Shown here: positions 1-6,152 of the stretch, piece by piece
How the letters are laid out: the number at the start of each line of letters is the position of its first letter
Numbering within the stretch: the first letter of the stretch is position 1
From: Betaproteobacteria bacterium
Lineage (GTDB): Bacteria; Pseudomonadota; Gammaproteobacteria; Burkholderiales; SG8-39
Length of the DNA stretch: 8,911 bases
Direction of reading: 5' to 3'
NCBI GenBank assembly: GCA_011391185.1
Contig: JAABRB010000129.1
Span: 1 to 8,911, forward strand
The notes under the pieces: generated by a model
Databases searched by the model: none
Seen by the model: only the letters and a program-made list of their open reading frames with translations
Told to the model about the DNA's origin: nothing
Made by a program: the position numbers and the translations under genes

Positions 1-363
1 AATTCGCCGAAGAAAACCACCCAGTTCGCCGCCAGGCGTCGTTCCGCTCCTTGCCAAGACGGCCAGTCTGGGCTGCGCTTTGGGGGAAAGGAAGGGGTCC
101 CCCGCCCCTTCCTGGCGCCTAGCCTGACGGCGAACCGAGCGGTTTTCGCTTGCCTTCGGCGTACTCGTCGATCATGGATAGGGCAGTTCCACCTGAGAAC
201 TTGTTCAACGAATCCCTGATTCGGGACACTAGAACCGGTACCACGGAGTTGGTGCCGGGTGAAGCTTTTCGGCGGCCAACGGCGACCCGTGCACATCGTT
301 CACTTTCCACCCGGCCGCACCCCTTATCGCCCCGCAGCGGGCGCAACCCGAGGAGATCACGCC
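1..363. other. Region with no convincing gene; possible relic material
   Basis: I see no plus-strand gene here. Part of it (roughly 120-260) looks less GC-rich than the genes around it, which may point to foreign or decayed DNA. On the minus strand an open frame (403 down to 119) ends in residues such as SMIDEYAEGKRKPLGSPSG, which read like a real charged protein C-terminus, and its stop lies just before a hairpin at 89-113. I cannot assign a family, and its upstream part overlaps the start of the broken plus-strand locus. It could be the tail of an old mobile-element or other gene, or chance. A small inverted repeat, cgaatc-cct-gattcg, lies at 209-223. Confidence 0.4.
89..113 (-). terminator. 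Hairpin, possible weak terminator
   Basis: A perfect 9-bp inverted repeat (aggaagggg at 89-97, ccccttcct at 105-113) encloses a 7-base loop. Read on the minus strand it lies 5 bases beyond the stop of the minus-strand open frame ending at 119, which is where a terminator would be expected. The following minus-strand bases (TTCCCCC) are not a proper T-tract, so termination activity is uncertain. Confidence 0.3.
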
Positions 364-1043
364 ATGAAGAACACTTTCGGAGTTCCGATCGCGGCAATCG
401 CAATGACGATCGGCCTATCGCTCGCGTCGAGATCGTGTACCTCGACTACCAGTCCAACACGCTGCGCGCGGTGTCCGGGCTCGTCGCCGCGCGCGCCGGG
501 ACCGTGCGATTCGCCGGCCGCGAGTTGACGAACGCCGGGCCGCAGACGGTCCTCGCGGCGGGAATCGCACAGGTGCCCGAGGGACGCCGGCGCTTTGCCG
601 CCATGAGCGTGCGCGACAGCCTGCCGATGGGCGCTTCCCTGCGCACGGACAGTGCCGCGGTGATACGCCGCGATCTCGAGCAGATCTACGCCCTGTTCCC
701 GATTCTGTCGGACCGGCAGCGCCAAGTGGCCGCCACGCTTTCGGGCGGCGCGCTGCAGAAGTGTGCGGTGGGGCGTCGACTGATGAGCGCGCCGCGCCTG
801 CTACGGATCGACGCGCTCTCGCTCGGCCTCTCGCCCACGGCGGTCGACATACTGTGCGACGCGCTGCAAGCGCTCAACCGCGACGGACTGACCATTCTCG
901 CGGTGGAGCAGGAGGTCGCGACCGCGTTCGATCCGGCAAGTAGCGCATTTGTCATGGATTCGGGCCACGTCACGCGTGCCGGGCCGAGCGCCGCACTGCG
1001 CGACGATCCGGCGATCCGTGAGGCGTATCTTGGCGTAATCTGA
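364..1043 (+). pseudogene. Broken ABC-importer locus: signal-peptide start joined to livF ATPase remnant
   Basis: A ribosome binding site (gaggag, about 351-356) precedes ATG 364. This start begins a signal-peptide-like sequence (MKNTFGVPIA, then a hydrophobic run to LSLAS), as in a periplasmic binding protein. From about 420 the similarity moves to another frame and becomes a LivF-type ATPase. The frame carries the N-terminal strand VEIVYLDYQ, then jumps to SNTLRAVSGLV, so about 25 residues including Walker A are missing. IAQVPEGRRRF, the signature LSGGALQ, the Walker B region LLRIDALSLGL, the switch segment AVEQEV and the usual LivF ending REAYLG follow. The catalytic Glu after the Walker B Asp is Ala. 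The start at 364 is out of frame with the remnant and stops at 526-528. Without Walker A and Glu it cannot work as an ATPase. The frame is open from 150 to 1043, so decay may be recent. It ends 16 bases before the RidA-like gene. Confidence 0.75.
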
Positions 1044-1059
1044 AATAGGAGAGCTGCCA

Positions 1060-1812
1060 ATGACAGACGTAATCACGTTCGCACCAGGTGGGTACCGCTA
1101 CATCAAAGGCCCGTTCCAGTACTCGGCCGGCGCGGCTGCCGAACCCGGGTTCGAGATCGAGCGCGTCCTCTTCGTCAAGCCGGTGCCGCTCGCAGAGGGC
1201 TTCGGCGCAGTCGAGGCGCACCTCGCGGCAGCGGGACGGCCACTGACGTCCTTCTGCGCCTGCGAGCTGCGCTCGCCCGCGCCCTTCACAGAGGAGGGCT
1301 TCACCGCCTTCAACCGCGAGTACGTGAAGACGCTCGAGCGCTGGGGCATCTACCGCGATGGCGTGAATCCCGTGTCACGGACGAACGTCTGCCCAGTGGT
1401 GAATGTACCGGCGACGCCGGCACTGTACGCGTTTTCCTATACCGTGCCGGCGGGAAATGCTCTGCCGCGCTCGTTCGTGATCGCCGGCGGCGGCGAGGCG
1501 CCGGAACTCAAGCCGAACTACCGCGACCACATCGTGCGACGCGGGGACCGCTCACCCGCGGCGATGCGCGAGAAGGTCCGCTTTGTCATGGGCGTCATGG
1601 AGGGCCGGCTCGGCGCGCTCGGGTTCTCCTGGCAGGACGCGGCCGCCACGCAGGCCTACACCGTGTACGACATCGGTCCGCTGGTGGTGGAAGAGATCGC
1701 GCAACGCGGTGCGGCCGCGGCCGGACTCACCTGGCACCTCTGCCGGCCGCCGGTGGTCGAGCTCGACTACGAGATGGATGTGCGCCGGGTCGCGCGCGAG
1801 ATCGTGCGCTAA
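1060..1812 (+). CDS. cnbZ: RidA-superfamily protein, CnbZ-like (2-amino-5-chloromuconate deaminase type)
   Basis: The 250-residue product resembles proteins annotated as 2-amino-5-chloromuconate deaminase CnbZ, relatives of RidA enamine/imine deaminases and of 2-aminomuconate deaminase. It is about twice the usual RidA length (about 125-130) and seems to contain two RidA-like modules. Module one spans roughly 10-130, with SRTNVCPVVNVPA at 106-118, where Arg107 sits like the catalytic RidA arginine. Module two spans roughly 135-250, with VMGVMEGRLGALGFSWQDAAATQ resembling the RidA helix and strand, and VVELDYEMDV at 232-241 resembling the RidA VEIEA strand. Module two has no obvious matching Arg. 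No signal peptide is seen, so it is likely cytoplasmic. The start is set by aggaga (1047-1052), 7 bases before the ATG. The cupin gene follows after 65 bases. The family is fairly sure; the substrate is inferred only. Confidence 0.75.
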   Translation: MTDVITFAPGGYRYIKGPFQYSAGAAAEPGFEIERVLFVKPVPLAEGFGAVEAHLAAAGRPLTSFCACELRSPAPFTEEGFTAFNREYVKTLERWGIYRDGVNPVSRTNVCPVVNVPATPALYAFSYTVPAGNALPRSFVIAGGGEAPELKPNYRDHIVRRGDRSPAAMREKVRFVMGVMEGRLGALGFSWQDAAATQAYTVYDIGPLVVEEIAQRGAAAAGLTWHLCRPPVVELDYEMDVRRVAREIVR

Positions 1813-1877
1813 ACTCGCATTCATGCCCGCCGCGTTGCGAACGGGCGCGGACTGTGACCCGGATCGAAGGAGACACC

Positions 1878-2456
1878 ATGGCATACACGGAAACGCTACG
1901 GCGCAAAGGCGCATCGCGCGCGCAGATGATGAAGCGTGTCGCACGCTTCAAGAAGCTGAAGGGCTCCGACGGCGGCCTGCCGGACAGCAAGATGCCCGGC
2001 TGTGAGCGCAAGCTCTACAACGTCATCGGCTTCCAGCCGCCCAAGGTCGAAAGGGGGGGTAAGCAGTCGCCAGTGGGCATCGAGCTCGCACGCATGTCCG
2101 CGATCAAGATCGCGGAGGGTTTCAACCTCGCCTATTGCAAGGCCAAGCCCGGCAAGGGCCCGATGCTGCACAACCATGACACCAACGAGACGTTCGTCTG
2201 CATGACGGGCACGTGGCGCGCGAGCTGGCTGAACGCCAAACGCAAGCTAGAGCACGTGGACCTGAAGCCCCTCGACCTCATCTCGTTTCCGCCCGGCGTG
2301 GTCCGCCGGTTCCAGAACGTGACCAAGGGCCCCAGGAACAAGGACTCGATCCTCATGGTCGTGATCGCCGGCAACGCACCGAGCTCGGAGTTCACGGTAG
2401 ATTCGATGAAAAGCATCGAGCGCGCCGGGGTGCTGCCGAAAGAGCATCGGGCGTGA
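1878..2456 (+). CDS. Small cupin-domain protein
   Basis: The 192-residue product has a single cupin barrel. Motif 1 is PMLHNHDTNETF (about 95-106), giving metal-ligand candidates His98, His100 and Glu104, with Gly111 in the usual place. Motif 2 is PLDLISFPPGVVRRFQN (131-147). The His normally found after PPG is replaced by Arg (Arg143/Arg144), so the standard three-His-one-Glu set looks incomplete. The N-terminal 60 residues are basic and lie outside the barrel. Cupins include dioxygenases, isomerases and non-enzymatic binders; I cannot tell which this is. ATG 1878 is chosen because gaaggag (1866-1872) lies 5 bases upstream. An in-frame GTG at 1854 would add eight residues and has no such site. 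It probably shares a transcript with the RidA-like gene upstream and the phosphatase downstream. Confidence 0.8.
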   Translation: MAYTETLRRKGASRAQMMKRVARFKKLKGSDGGLPDSKMPGCERKLYNVIGFQPPKVERGGKQSPVGIELARMSAIKIAEGFNLAYCKAKPGKGPMLHNHDTNETFVCMTGTWRASWLNAKRKLEHVDLKPLDLISFPPGVVRRFQNVTKGPRNKDSILMVVIAGNAPSSEFTVDSMKSIERAGVLPKEHRA

Positions 2457-2500
2457 CCGGTCGCTTGCCGGGAGTGTCTGCAAGTCGGATCGAAGGCACT

Positions 2501-3094
2501 GTGCTCACTCGTCGTCCGCTCATGCGACAAATTCTCGTTGCGACCGCGCTGGCCACCCTGCTGCTTTCCGCCGGCAATTCGGTGCGCGCAGCGGAGGCCC
2601 TGCCCCTCACCGCGCTCGCCAAGCCCGGGCGCGTCCTGATCCTGCGCCACGCACTCGCGCCGGGCACCGGTGACACGCCGAACTTCGTCCTGGGTGACTG
2701 CGCGACCCAGCGCAATCTCGACGCGACGGGCCGGGCGCAGGCCACCGAGCTCGGCAAGCGGCTCGCCCTGGCAGGCGTCGCGCGCGCGCGGGTCTATTCC
2801 AGCCAGTGGTGCCGCTGCCTGGAGACCGCGCGGCTGCTCGACCTCGGGCCGGTCGAGGCGCTGCTCGCGCTCAACTCGTTCTTTCGCCGCCCCGAGGAGC
2901 GCGAAGGCAAGCTCGCCGCGCTGCGTGCGTTCCTCGCCAAGCTCCCGATCGACGGACCTCCGGTCGTTCTGATCACGCATCAGGTCACGGTCCGTGCGCT
3001 CACCAACTACGGCCCGGTGTCGGGCGGCGGCGTGGTCCTTGCTCTCAACGGCACCGGCGAGCCGCGCGTGCTGGGCGCGATCGAAGCGAACTGA
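2501..3094 (+). CDS. Exported histidine phosphatase family protein
   Basis: The product (197 residues from GTG 2501) is a branch 2-like or phosphoglycerate-mutase-like histidine phosphatase. The catalytic motif is LILRHALAPGTGD (about 46-58), with RHA instead of the common RHG and His50 as the expected phospho-acceptor. TGRAQATELG (77-86), YSSQWCRCLETA (99-110) and the second catalytic His160 in VLITHQVTVRAL follow. A positively charged N-terminus, a hydrophobic stretch and SVRA before AEA (cleavage near residue 30) form a Sec signal peptide, so it should act in the periplasm, where Cys104 and Cys106 could be oxidised. GTG 2501 is preferred because gaagg (2492-2496) lies 4 bases upstream. The in-frame ATG at 2522 has no visible ribosome binding site but would still leave a signal peptide. 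The gene begins 44 bases after the cupin. The physiological substrate is unknown. Confidence 0.8.
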   Translation: MLTRRPLMRQILVATALATLLLSAGNSVRAAEALPLTALAKPGRVLILRHALAPGTGDTPNFVLGDCATQRNLDATGRAQATELGKRLALAGVARARVYSSQWCRCLETARLLDLGPVEALLALNSFFRRPEEREGKLAALRAFLAKLPIDGPPVVLITHQVTVRALTNYGPVSGGGVVLALNGTGEPRVLGAIEAN

Positions 3095-3177
3095 ACTGCG
3101 CAGCTCACCGAGGCGCGCAGATCCACTGTCTCCTCTGCCCGACAATCGCTCCGGGCCATGAAAGCGAGCGTTAATCG

Positions 3178-3225
3178 GCGTCTGTCAGCGTAACGTCAGG
3201 TTCGTTGAGGTATCCTGACAGACGC
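3178..3225. promoter_or_regulatory. 11-bp inverted repeat in the phosphatase-lipoprotein spacer
   Basis: Perfect arms gcgtctgtcag (3178-3188) and ctgacagacgc (3215-3225) flank a 26-base centre. Part of the centre (gtcagg, 3195-3200) can pair alternatively with cctgac (3214-3219), which gives two exclusive structures. No T-tract follows, so it is a poor intrinsic terminator for the phosphatase. It may be an operator or a folded RNA leader of the lipoprotein gene. Confidence 0.45.
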
Positions 3226-3239
3226 TCGCCGTTGCGAAT

Positions 3240-3256
3240 GACCCGCTCCGCGGGTC
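3240..3256. repeat. 7-bp hairpin upstream of the lipoprotein gene
   Basis: Arms gacccgc (3240-3246) and gcgggtc (3250-3256) enclose a 3-base loop, 46 bases before the lipoprotein start. If transcription begins upstream of it, this is a stem in the 5' leader. The following 40 bases are AT-richer (ccatatttcattta) and could hold a -10 element, but I find no convincing matching -35. Confidence 0.4.
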
Positions 3257-3302
3257 GAAGGTTGGCCATATTTCATTTACTCCGACACAGGGATATTCAC
3301 GA

Positions 3303-3674
3303 ATGCATCGCACGCTCATGATTCTTGCAGCCGCCACCACCCTCGCGCTTACCGGGTGCGGCAAGGACGAACCCAAGCCCGCGGCCCCCGCGGCCGCTCC
3401 CGCCGCAGCACCCGCACCGGCTCCCGCACCGGCAGCCGCGCCAGAGCCCGCAGCCACACCTGCCGCGCCTGCCACTAGCGACGCCAAACCCGACGCGCCG
3501 GCTACTGCGGACGCGGCGAAGCCCGCAGACGACAAGTCGAAAGAGGCCATGGACAAGGCGAAAGACGTCGCCGCTGCCGCCGCCAAGGGCGGCGCCGAAG
3601 GCGCCAAAGAGGGCGGCACGGCCGGCGCCATGACGGGCGCGAAGTCGGGCGCCATGGACGCGATGAAGAAGTAA
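3303..3674 (+). CDS. Small Ala/Pro-rich putative lipoprotein
   Basis: The 123-residue product begins with a lipoprotein signal peptide ending in the lipobox LTGC, so Cys19 is the expected lipidation site and the protein is membrane-anchored. Residues 20-26 are charged (GKDEPKP). About residues 27-75 form a low-complexity Ala/Pro linker, probably extended. The C-terminal part (about 76-123) is charged and Ala-rich (KSKEAMDKAKDVAAAAAKGG), then Gly/Ala-rich with spacing that could form a glycine-zipper-like helix. No enzyme motif is seen and I do not recognise a family; a cell-envelope role is inferred from the anchor and linker alone. A weak ribosome binding site (aggga, about 3289-3293) precedes the ATG. 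The gene has a 208-bp structured spacer upstream and its own strong terminator downstream, so it is probably a single-gene unit. Its codon periodicity is normal for the window. Confidence 0.7.
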   Translation: MHRTLMILAAATTLALTGCGKDEPKPAAPAAAPAAAPAPAPAPAAAPEPAATPAAPATSDAKPDAPATADAAKPADDKSKEAMDKAKDVAAAAAKGGAEGAKEGGTAGAMTGAKSGAMDAMKK

Positions 3675-3688
3675 CTGCCGCACCAACG

Positions 3689-3719
3689 AAAAGGCCGGTC
3701 GAAGACCGGCCTTTTTTTG
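3689..3719. terminator. Strong intrinsic terminator, likely bidirectional
   Basis: A perfect stem (aaggccggtc at 3691-3700, gaccggcctt at 3704-3713, extendable by flanking A/T pairs) has a gaa loop and is followed by a run of seven T on the plus strand (3712-3718). It lies 15 bases after the lipoprotein stop. On the minus strand the stem is followed by TTTT, 45 bases beyond the livF stop, so the same element can end both convergent transcripts. Confidence 0.9.
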
Positions 3720-3764
3720 TTTCCGAGACTGCCCGGGACCGCAGTTCGTCCTGCGCGCGCGCCT

Positions 3765-4409
3765 TCAGCCCGCGACGATGCTGCCGCGCTCGATCACGAA
3801 GGTGCGATCGAGCAGCCGCCCGATGTGCGAATCGTTCGACTCCGCGACCAGGACCGATTCGCCCTTCTTCTTCAGGTCGGCCATGATCTCGACCATGCGT
3901 TGTGCGAGCACCGGCGCGATACCCTCGCCGGGCTCGTCGAGCAGGAGCAGCTTGGTCCCCGCCATCAGCGCCCGCGCGAACGCGACGAATTTCTGCTGCC
4001 CGCCCGAAAGCTGGGTCGCACCACGATCGCGGAAGGCCTCGACTTCGGGCATCAGCTCGTAGATGCGCGCAAGGCGCGCCCCGGCGTCCGGAGCAGCGGT
4101 CGCCCACATCGGCAGCAGGACGTTCTCGCGTGCGCTCAGATCCGGCACCAGGCGCCGGTCCTCTGGCATGTAGCCGATTCCCAGCCTGGCGCGGCCGTGC
4201 GCGGGGACCTGGCCGAGGTCGCCCCCGTCGAAGGTCATGGTGCCGGACTGAATCTTCAGCGCGCCCATCACCGCGCGCATCAGTGTCGTCTTGCCGGCGC
4301 CGTTGCGCCCGATCAGCCCGCACATCGTGCCGGGCGGCACCTCGAGGCTGACGTCGCGCAGGATGGGCGTCGACCCGATGCTGACGCTCACGCCCTCGAG
4401 CTTAAGCAT
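3765..4409 (-). CDS. livF: LivF-type ABC transporter ATP-binding protein, short form
   Basis: This is one of the two cytoplasmic ATPases of the importer; ATP hydrolysis here drives uptake through LivH/LivM. In the 214-residue product Walker A is GRNGAGKT (34-41), the signature is LSGGQQK (134-140) and Walker B is KLLLLDEP (153-160) with catalytic Glu159. The switch segment is VLVAESNDSHI (186-196), where His, or the Gln usual in LivF, is replaced by Ser191. The protein stops at VIERGSIVAG, about 20 residues before the normal LivF ending (DPxVREAYLG). ATG 4409 is preferred: it overlaps the livG stop by 8 bases (ATGCTTAA), typical of translational coupling, whereas the GTG at 4436 would overlap by 35. 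It is the last gene of the operon and ends near the shared terminator. The short tail may be normal for its subfamily. The gene label gives family position, not proven substrate. Confidence 0.9.
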   Translation of the reverse strand: MLKLEGVSVSIGSTPILRDVSLEVPPGTMCGLIGRNGAGKTTLMRAVMGALKIQSGTMTFDGGDLGQVPAHGRARLGIGYMPEDRRLVPDLSARENVLLPMWATAAPDAGARLARIYELMPEVEAFRDRGATQLSGGQQKFVAFARALMAGTKLLLLDEPGEGIAPVLAQRMVEIMADLKKKGESVLVAESNDSHIGRLLDRTFVIERGSIVAG

Positions 4410-5205
4410 GCGCCGACCCCCGTGCGTTCCCGTCACCCTCGTCGATGCGCGTGCGGTGGTATTCCTCGCCGATCACGAACTCCTTCACCCTCGGGTCCTT
4501 GAGCGCCTCCGCAGTCGGCGCGTCGCAGATGATCTCGCCCTGGTAGAAAGCGAGCACCCGGCTGACGTAGCGCTCGATGATCTCCATGTCGTGCTCGATA
4601 AAGAGGACCGTGGTGTGCTCCTGGCGCAACGCCTCCATGATGATGTCCATGAAACCGAACTTCTCCCCGATACTGATGCCGCTGGTGGGCTCGTCGAGCA
4701 TGATCAGACGCGGCCGGCGGACGGTCGCCATCGCGATGTCGAGCAGCTTGCGCACGCCCTGCGGAAGCGCCGCGGCGATGACATCGCGGTACTCGGCGAT
4801 GCGATAACGCTCGAGATGCTCGGTGACGCGACGCTCGCGTGCATCGTTGTGCAGCGCGCGCAGCAGTCCCAGACCGCTCGATTCGGCCACGCCGTAGGCC
4901 ATGAGCATGTTCTCGAACACGGTTTCCGACGCGAACACTTGCGGCACCTGGAAGGAGCGGCAGATCCCCAGGCGCGTGATCGACCGCGGCTTGAGTCCCA
5001 GGATCGAGCGCCCCATGAAGCGGATCTCGCCCGCGGTCGGCTCCAGATACCCGGTGACCATGTTGACGAAGGTGGTCTTGCCCGCGCCGTTCGCGCCGAT
5101 GACGCCGATCGTCTCCTGCTCGGCGACCTGCACGTTGATGTTGACGGCAGCCACCACGCCGCCGAACGACTTCTCGAGATCACGCACTTCGAGCAGGGCC
5201 GCCAT
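4402..5205 (-). CDS. livG: LivG-type ABC transporter ATP-binding protein
   Basis: This is the second ATPase subunit of the importer, 267 residues, close to the usual LivG length (about 255-260). Walker A is GANGAGKT (37-44), the Q-loop Gln is in SFQVPQVF (84-91), Walker B is RLIMLDEP (166-173) with Glu172, and the switch His is His205 in FIEHDME. The ABC signature reads LPQGVRK (147-153), where LivG proteins normally have LSYGQQR; only the central Gly and some flanking residues are kept. The C-terminal 35 residues after AEALKDPRVKEFVIG form a charged, probably flexible tail. ATG 5205 is chosen because it overlaps the livM stop by one base (TGATG); an upstream GTG at 5244 would run into livM. 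It must pair with LivF below it to form the nucleotide-binding dimer. Confidence 0.92.
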   Translation of the reverse strand: MAALLEVRDLEKSFGGVVAAVNINVQVAEQETIGVIGANGAGKTTFVNMVTGYLEPTAGEIRFMGRSILGLKPRSITRLGICRSFQVPQVFASETVFENMLMAYGVAESSGLGLLRALHNDARERRVTEHLERYRIAEYRDVIAAALPQGVRKLLDIAMATVRRPRLIMLDEPTSGISIGEKFGFMDIIMEALRQEHTTVLFIEHDMEIIERYVSRVLAFYQGEIICDAPTAEALKDPRVKEFVIGEEYHRTRIDEGDGNARGSAHA

Positions 5206-6152
5206 CACGCCCTCGCCTTGCGCCGACGCTGCAACACCGACCACAGGCCGTTCGGCAGGAACATGATGATCGCGAGCAGCGTGCCGCCCATTATCAGCTG
5301 CCAGATTTTCGGCGTGTACAGGAACGCGGCCGAGCGGATGGCTTCGAACACGAACGCGCCGATGAACGTCGCAGCGACGCTTCCGGTGCCGCCGAGGATG
5401 GTGATGAACACGAACTCGCCCGAGATCGTCCAGTACGCCATCGAATCCGGGTCGACCTGGCCGATCGTCATGCCCATGATCGCGCCGCCGAAACCGCCGA
5501 GCACGCCGGAGATGACGTACTTGACGTGCACCGCGCGCTCCGCGGAATAACCCAGGTACTCGAGACGGATCTCGTTCTCGCGCACCGCGGTCGACATCGA
5601 TCCGAGCGTCGAGCGCAGGTAGAGGTGGACCGCGATGCTGAACGACAGCACCATCAGCAGCGAAAAACAGTACATCGCGAGCTGCGACGCGTCGCCCTCG
5701 AGTCCGATGCCGAAAAATCCCGGCGGCGCGACCCCCAGACCGTCAGTGCTGCCGAGCGCCTCGGTCTTCGCGAGCAGTCCCCACAGCATCATCGAGAATG
5801 CCATGTTGAGCAACGCGAAGAAAATGCCGCGATAGCGGCGCAGCAGGAACCCGAGCACCCAGGCGAGCAGGCCGCCGGCGGCGATTCCGGCGAGCGCCAT
5901 CGCGAATGCGTCATTCACCACGACGCGCTGGATGAACACTGCGGCGTAGGCGCCCGACGCGAAGAACAACGCATGGCCGAAAGAGATCAGGCCGGAGCGC
6001 CACAGCACCAGCAACCCGAGCGCGACCGCGCCGCGGGCGAGGCTCTGCGCGATGATGAAACGGACCCAGTCGGGGAGCAGGAACCCGAGTACCGCGAGCG
6101 CCGCCGCGGCGACAGCGAGGCCGATCACGGTGCGGTCGATGATGCGCGTCAT
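5205..6152 (-). CDS. livM: LivM-type ABC transporter permease
   Basis: This is one of two inner-membrane permease subunits of the importer. The 315-residue protein is highly hydrophobic, with about 8-9 likely membrane segments. The family landmark GLISFGHALFFASGAY lies at 54-69, the cytoplasmic coupling segment AVRENEIRLEYLGY at 189-202, which contacts the ATPases, and ILGGTGSVAATFIGA at 252-266. The C-terminus is FLPNGLWSVLQ followed by a basic tail. Start ATG 6152 overlaps the livH stop by four bases (ATGA), a standard coupling arrangement. The frame stays open further upstream, but that stretch lies inside livH and is not coding in this frame. Length and motifs are ordinary for LivM; I see no sign of damage. 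Confidence 0.93.
   Translation of the reverse strand: MTRIIDRTVIGLAVAAAALAVLGFLLPDWVRFIIAQSLARGAVALGLLVLWRSGLISFGHALFFASGAYAAVFIQRVVVNDAFAMALAGIAAGGLLAWVLGFLLRRYRGIFFALLNMAFSMMLWGLLAKTEALGSTDGLGVAPPGFFGIGLEGDASQLAMYCFSLLMVLSFSIAVHLYLRSTLGSMSTAVRENEIRLEYLGYSAERAVHVKYVISGVLGGFGGAIMGMTIGQVDPDSMAYWTISGEFVFITILGGTGSVAATFIGAFVFEAIRSAAFLYTPKIWQLIMGGTLLAIIMFLPNGLWSVLQRRRKARA

Noticed and set aside
150..419. N-terminal 90 codons of the frame leading into the livF remnant, read as a real protein start
   Set aside because: The Arg/Pro/Ser-rich residues match no LivF N-terminus and no ribosome binding site precedes ATG 150. The credible start at 364 is in another frame.
2132..3145. A 337-codon minus-strand frame opposite the cupin and phosphatase
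   Set aside because: Both plus-strand genes have family motifs, good starts and a signal peptide; the minus frame has none.
3378..3480. Repetitive cccgc/gccgc sequence considered as a CRISPR or tandem repeat array
   Set aside because: The repetition is irregular and explained by Ala/Pro codons of the lipoprotein linker.
3502..4323. A 273-codon minus-strand frame covering parts of livF and the lipoprotein
   Set aside because: It crosses the strong terminator and conflicts with both recognised genes.
4291..5550. A 419-codon plus-strand open frame opposite livG and livM
   Set aside because: It runs across two overlapping minus-strand genes with full ABC motifs and has the Arg/His/Asp-rich composition of an antisense shadow in GC-rich DNA.
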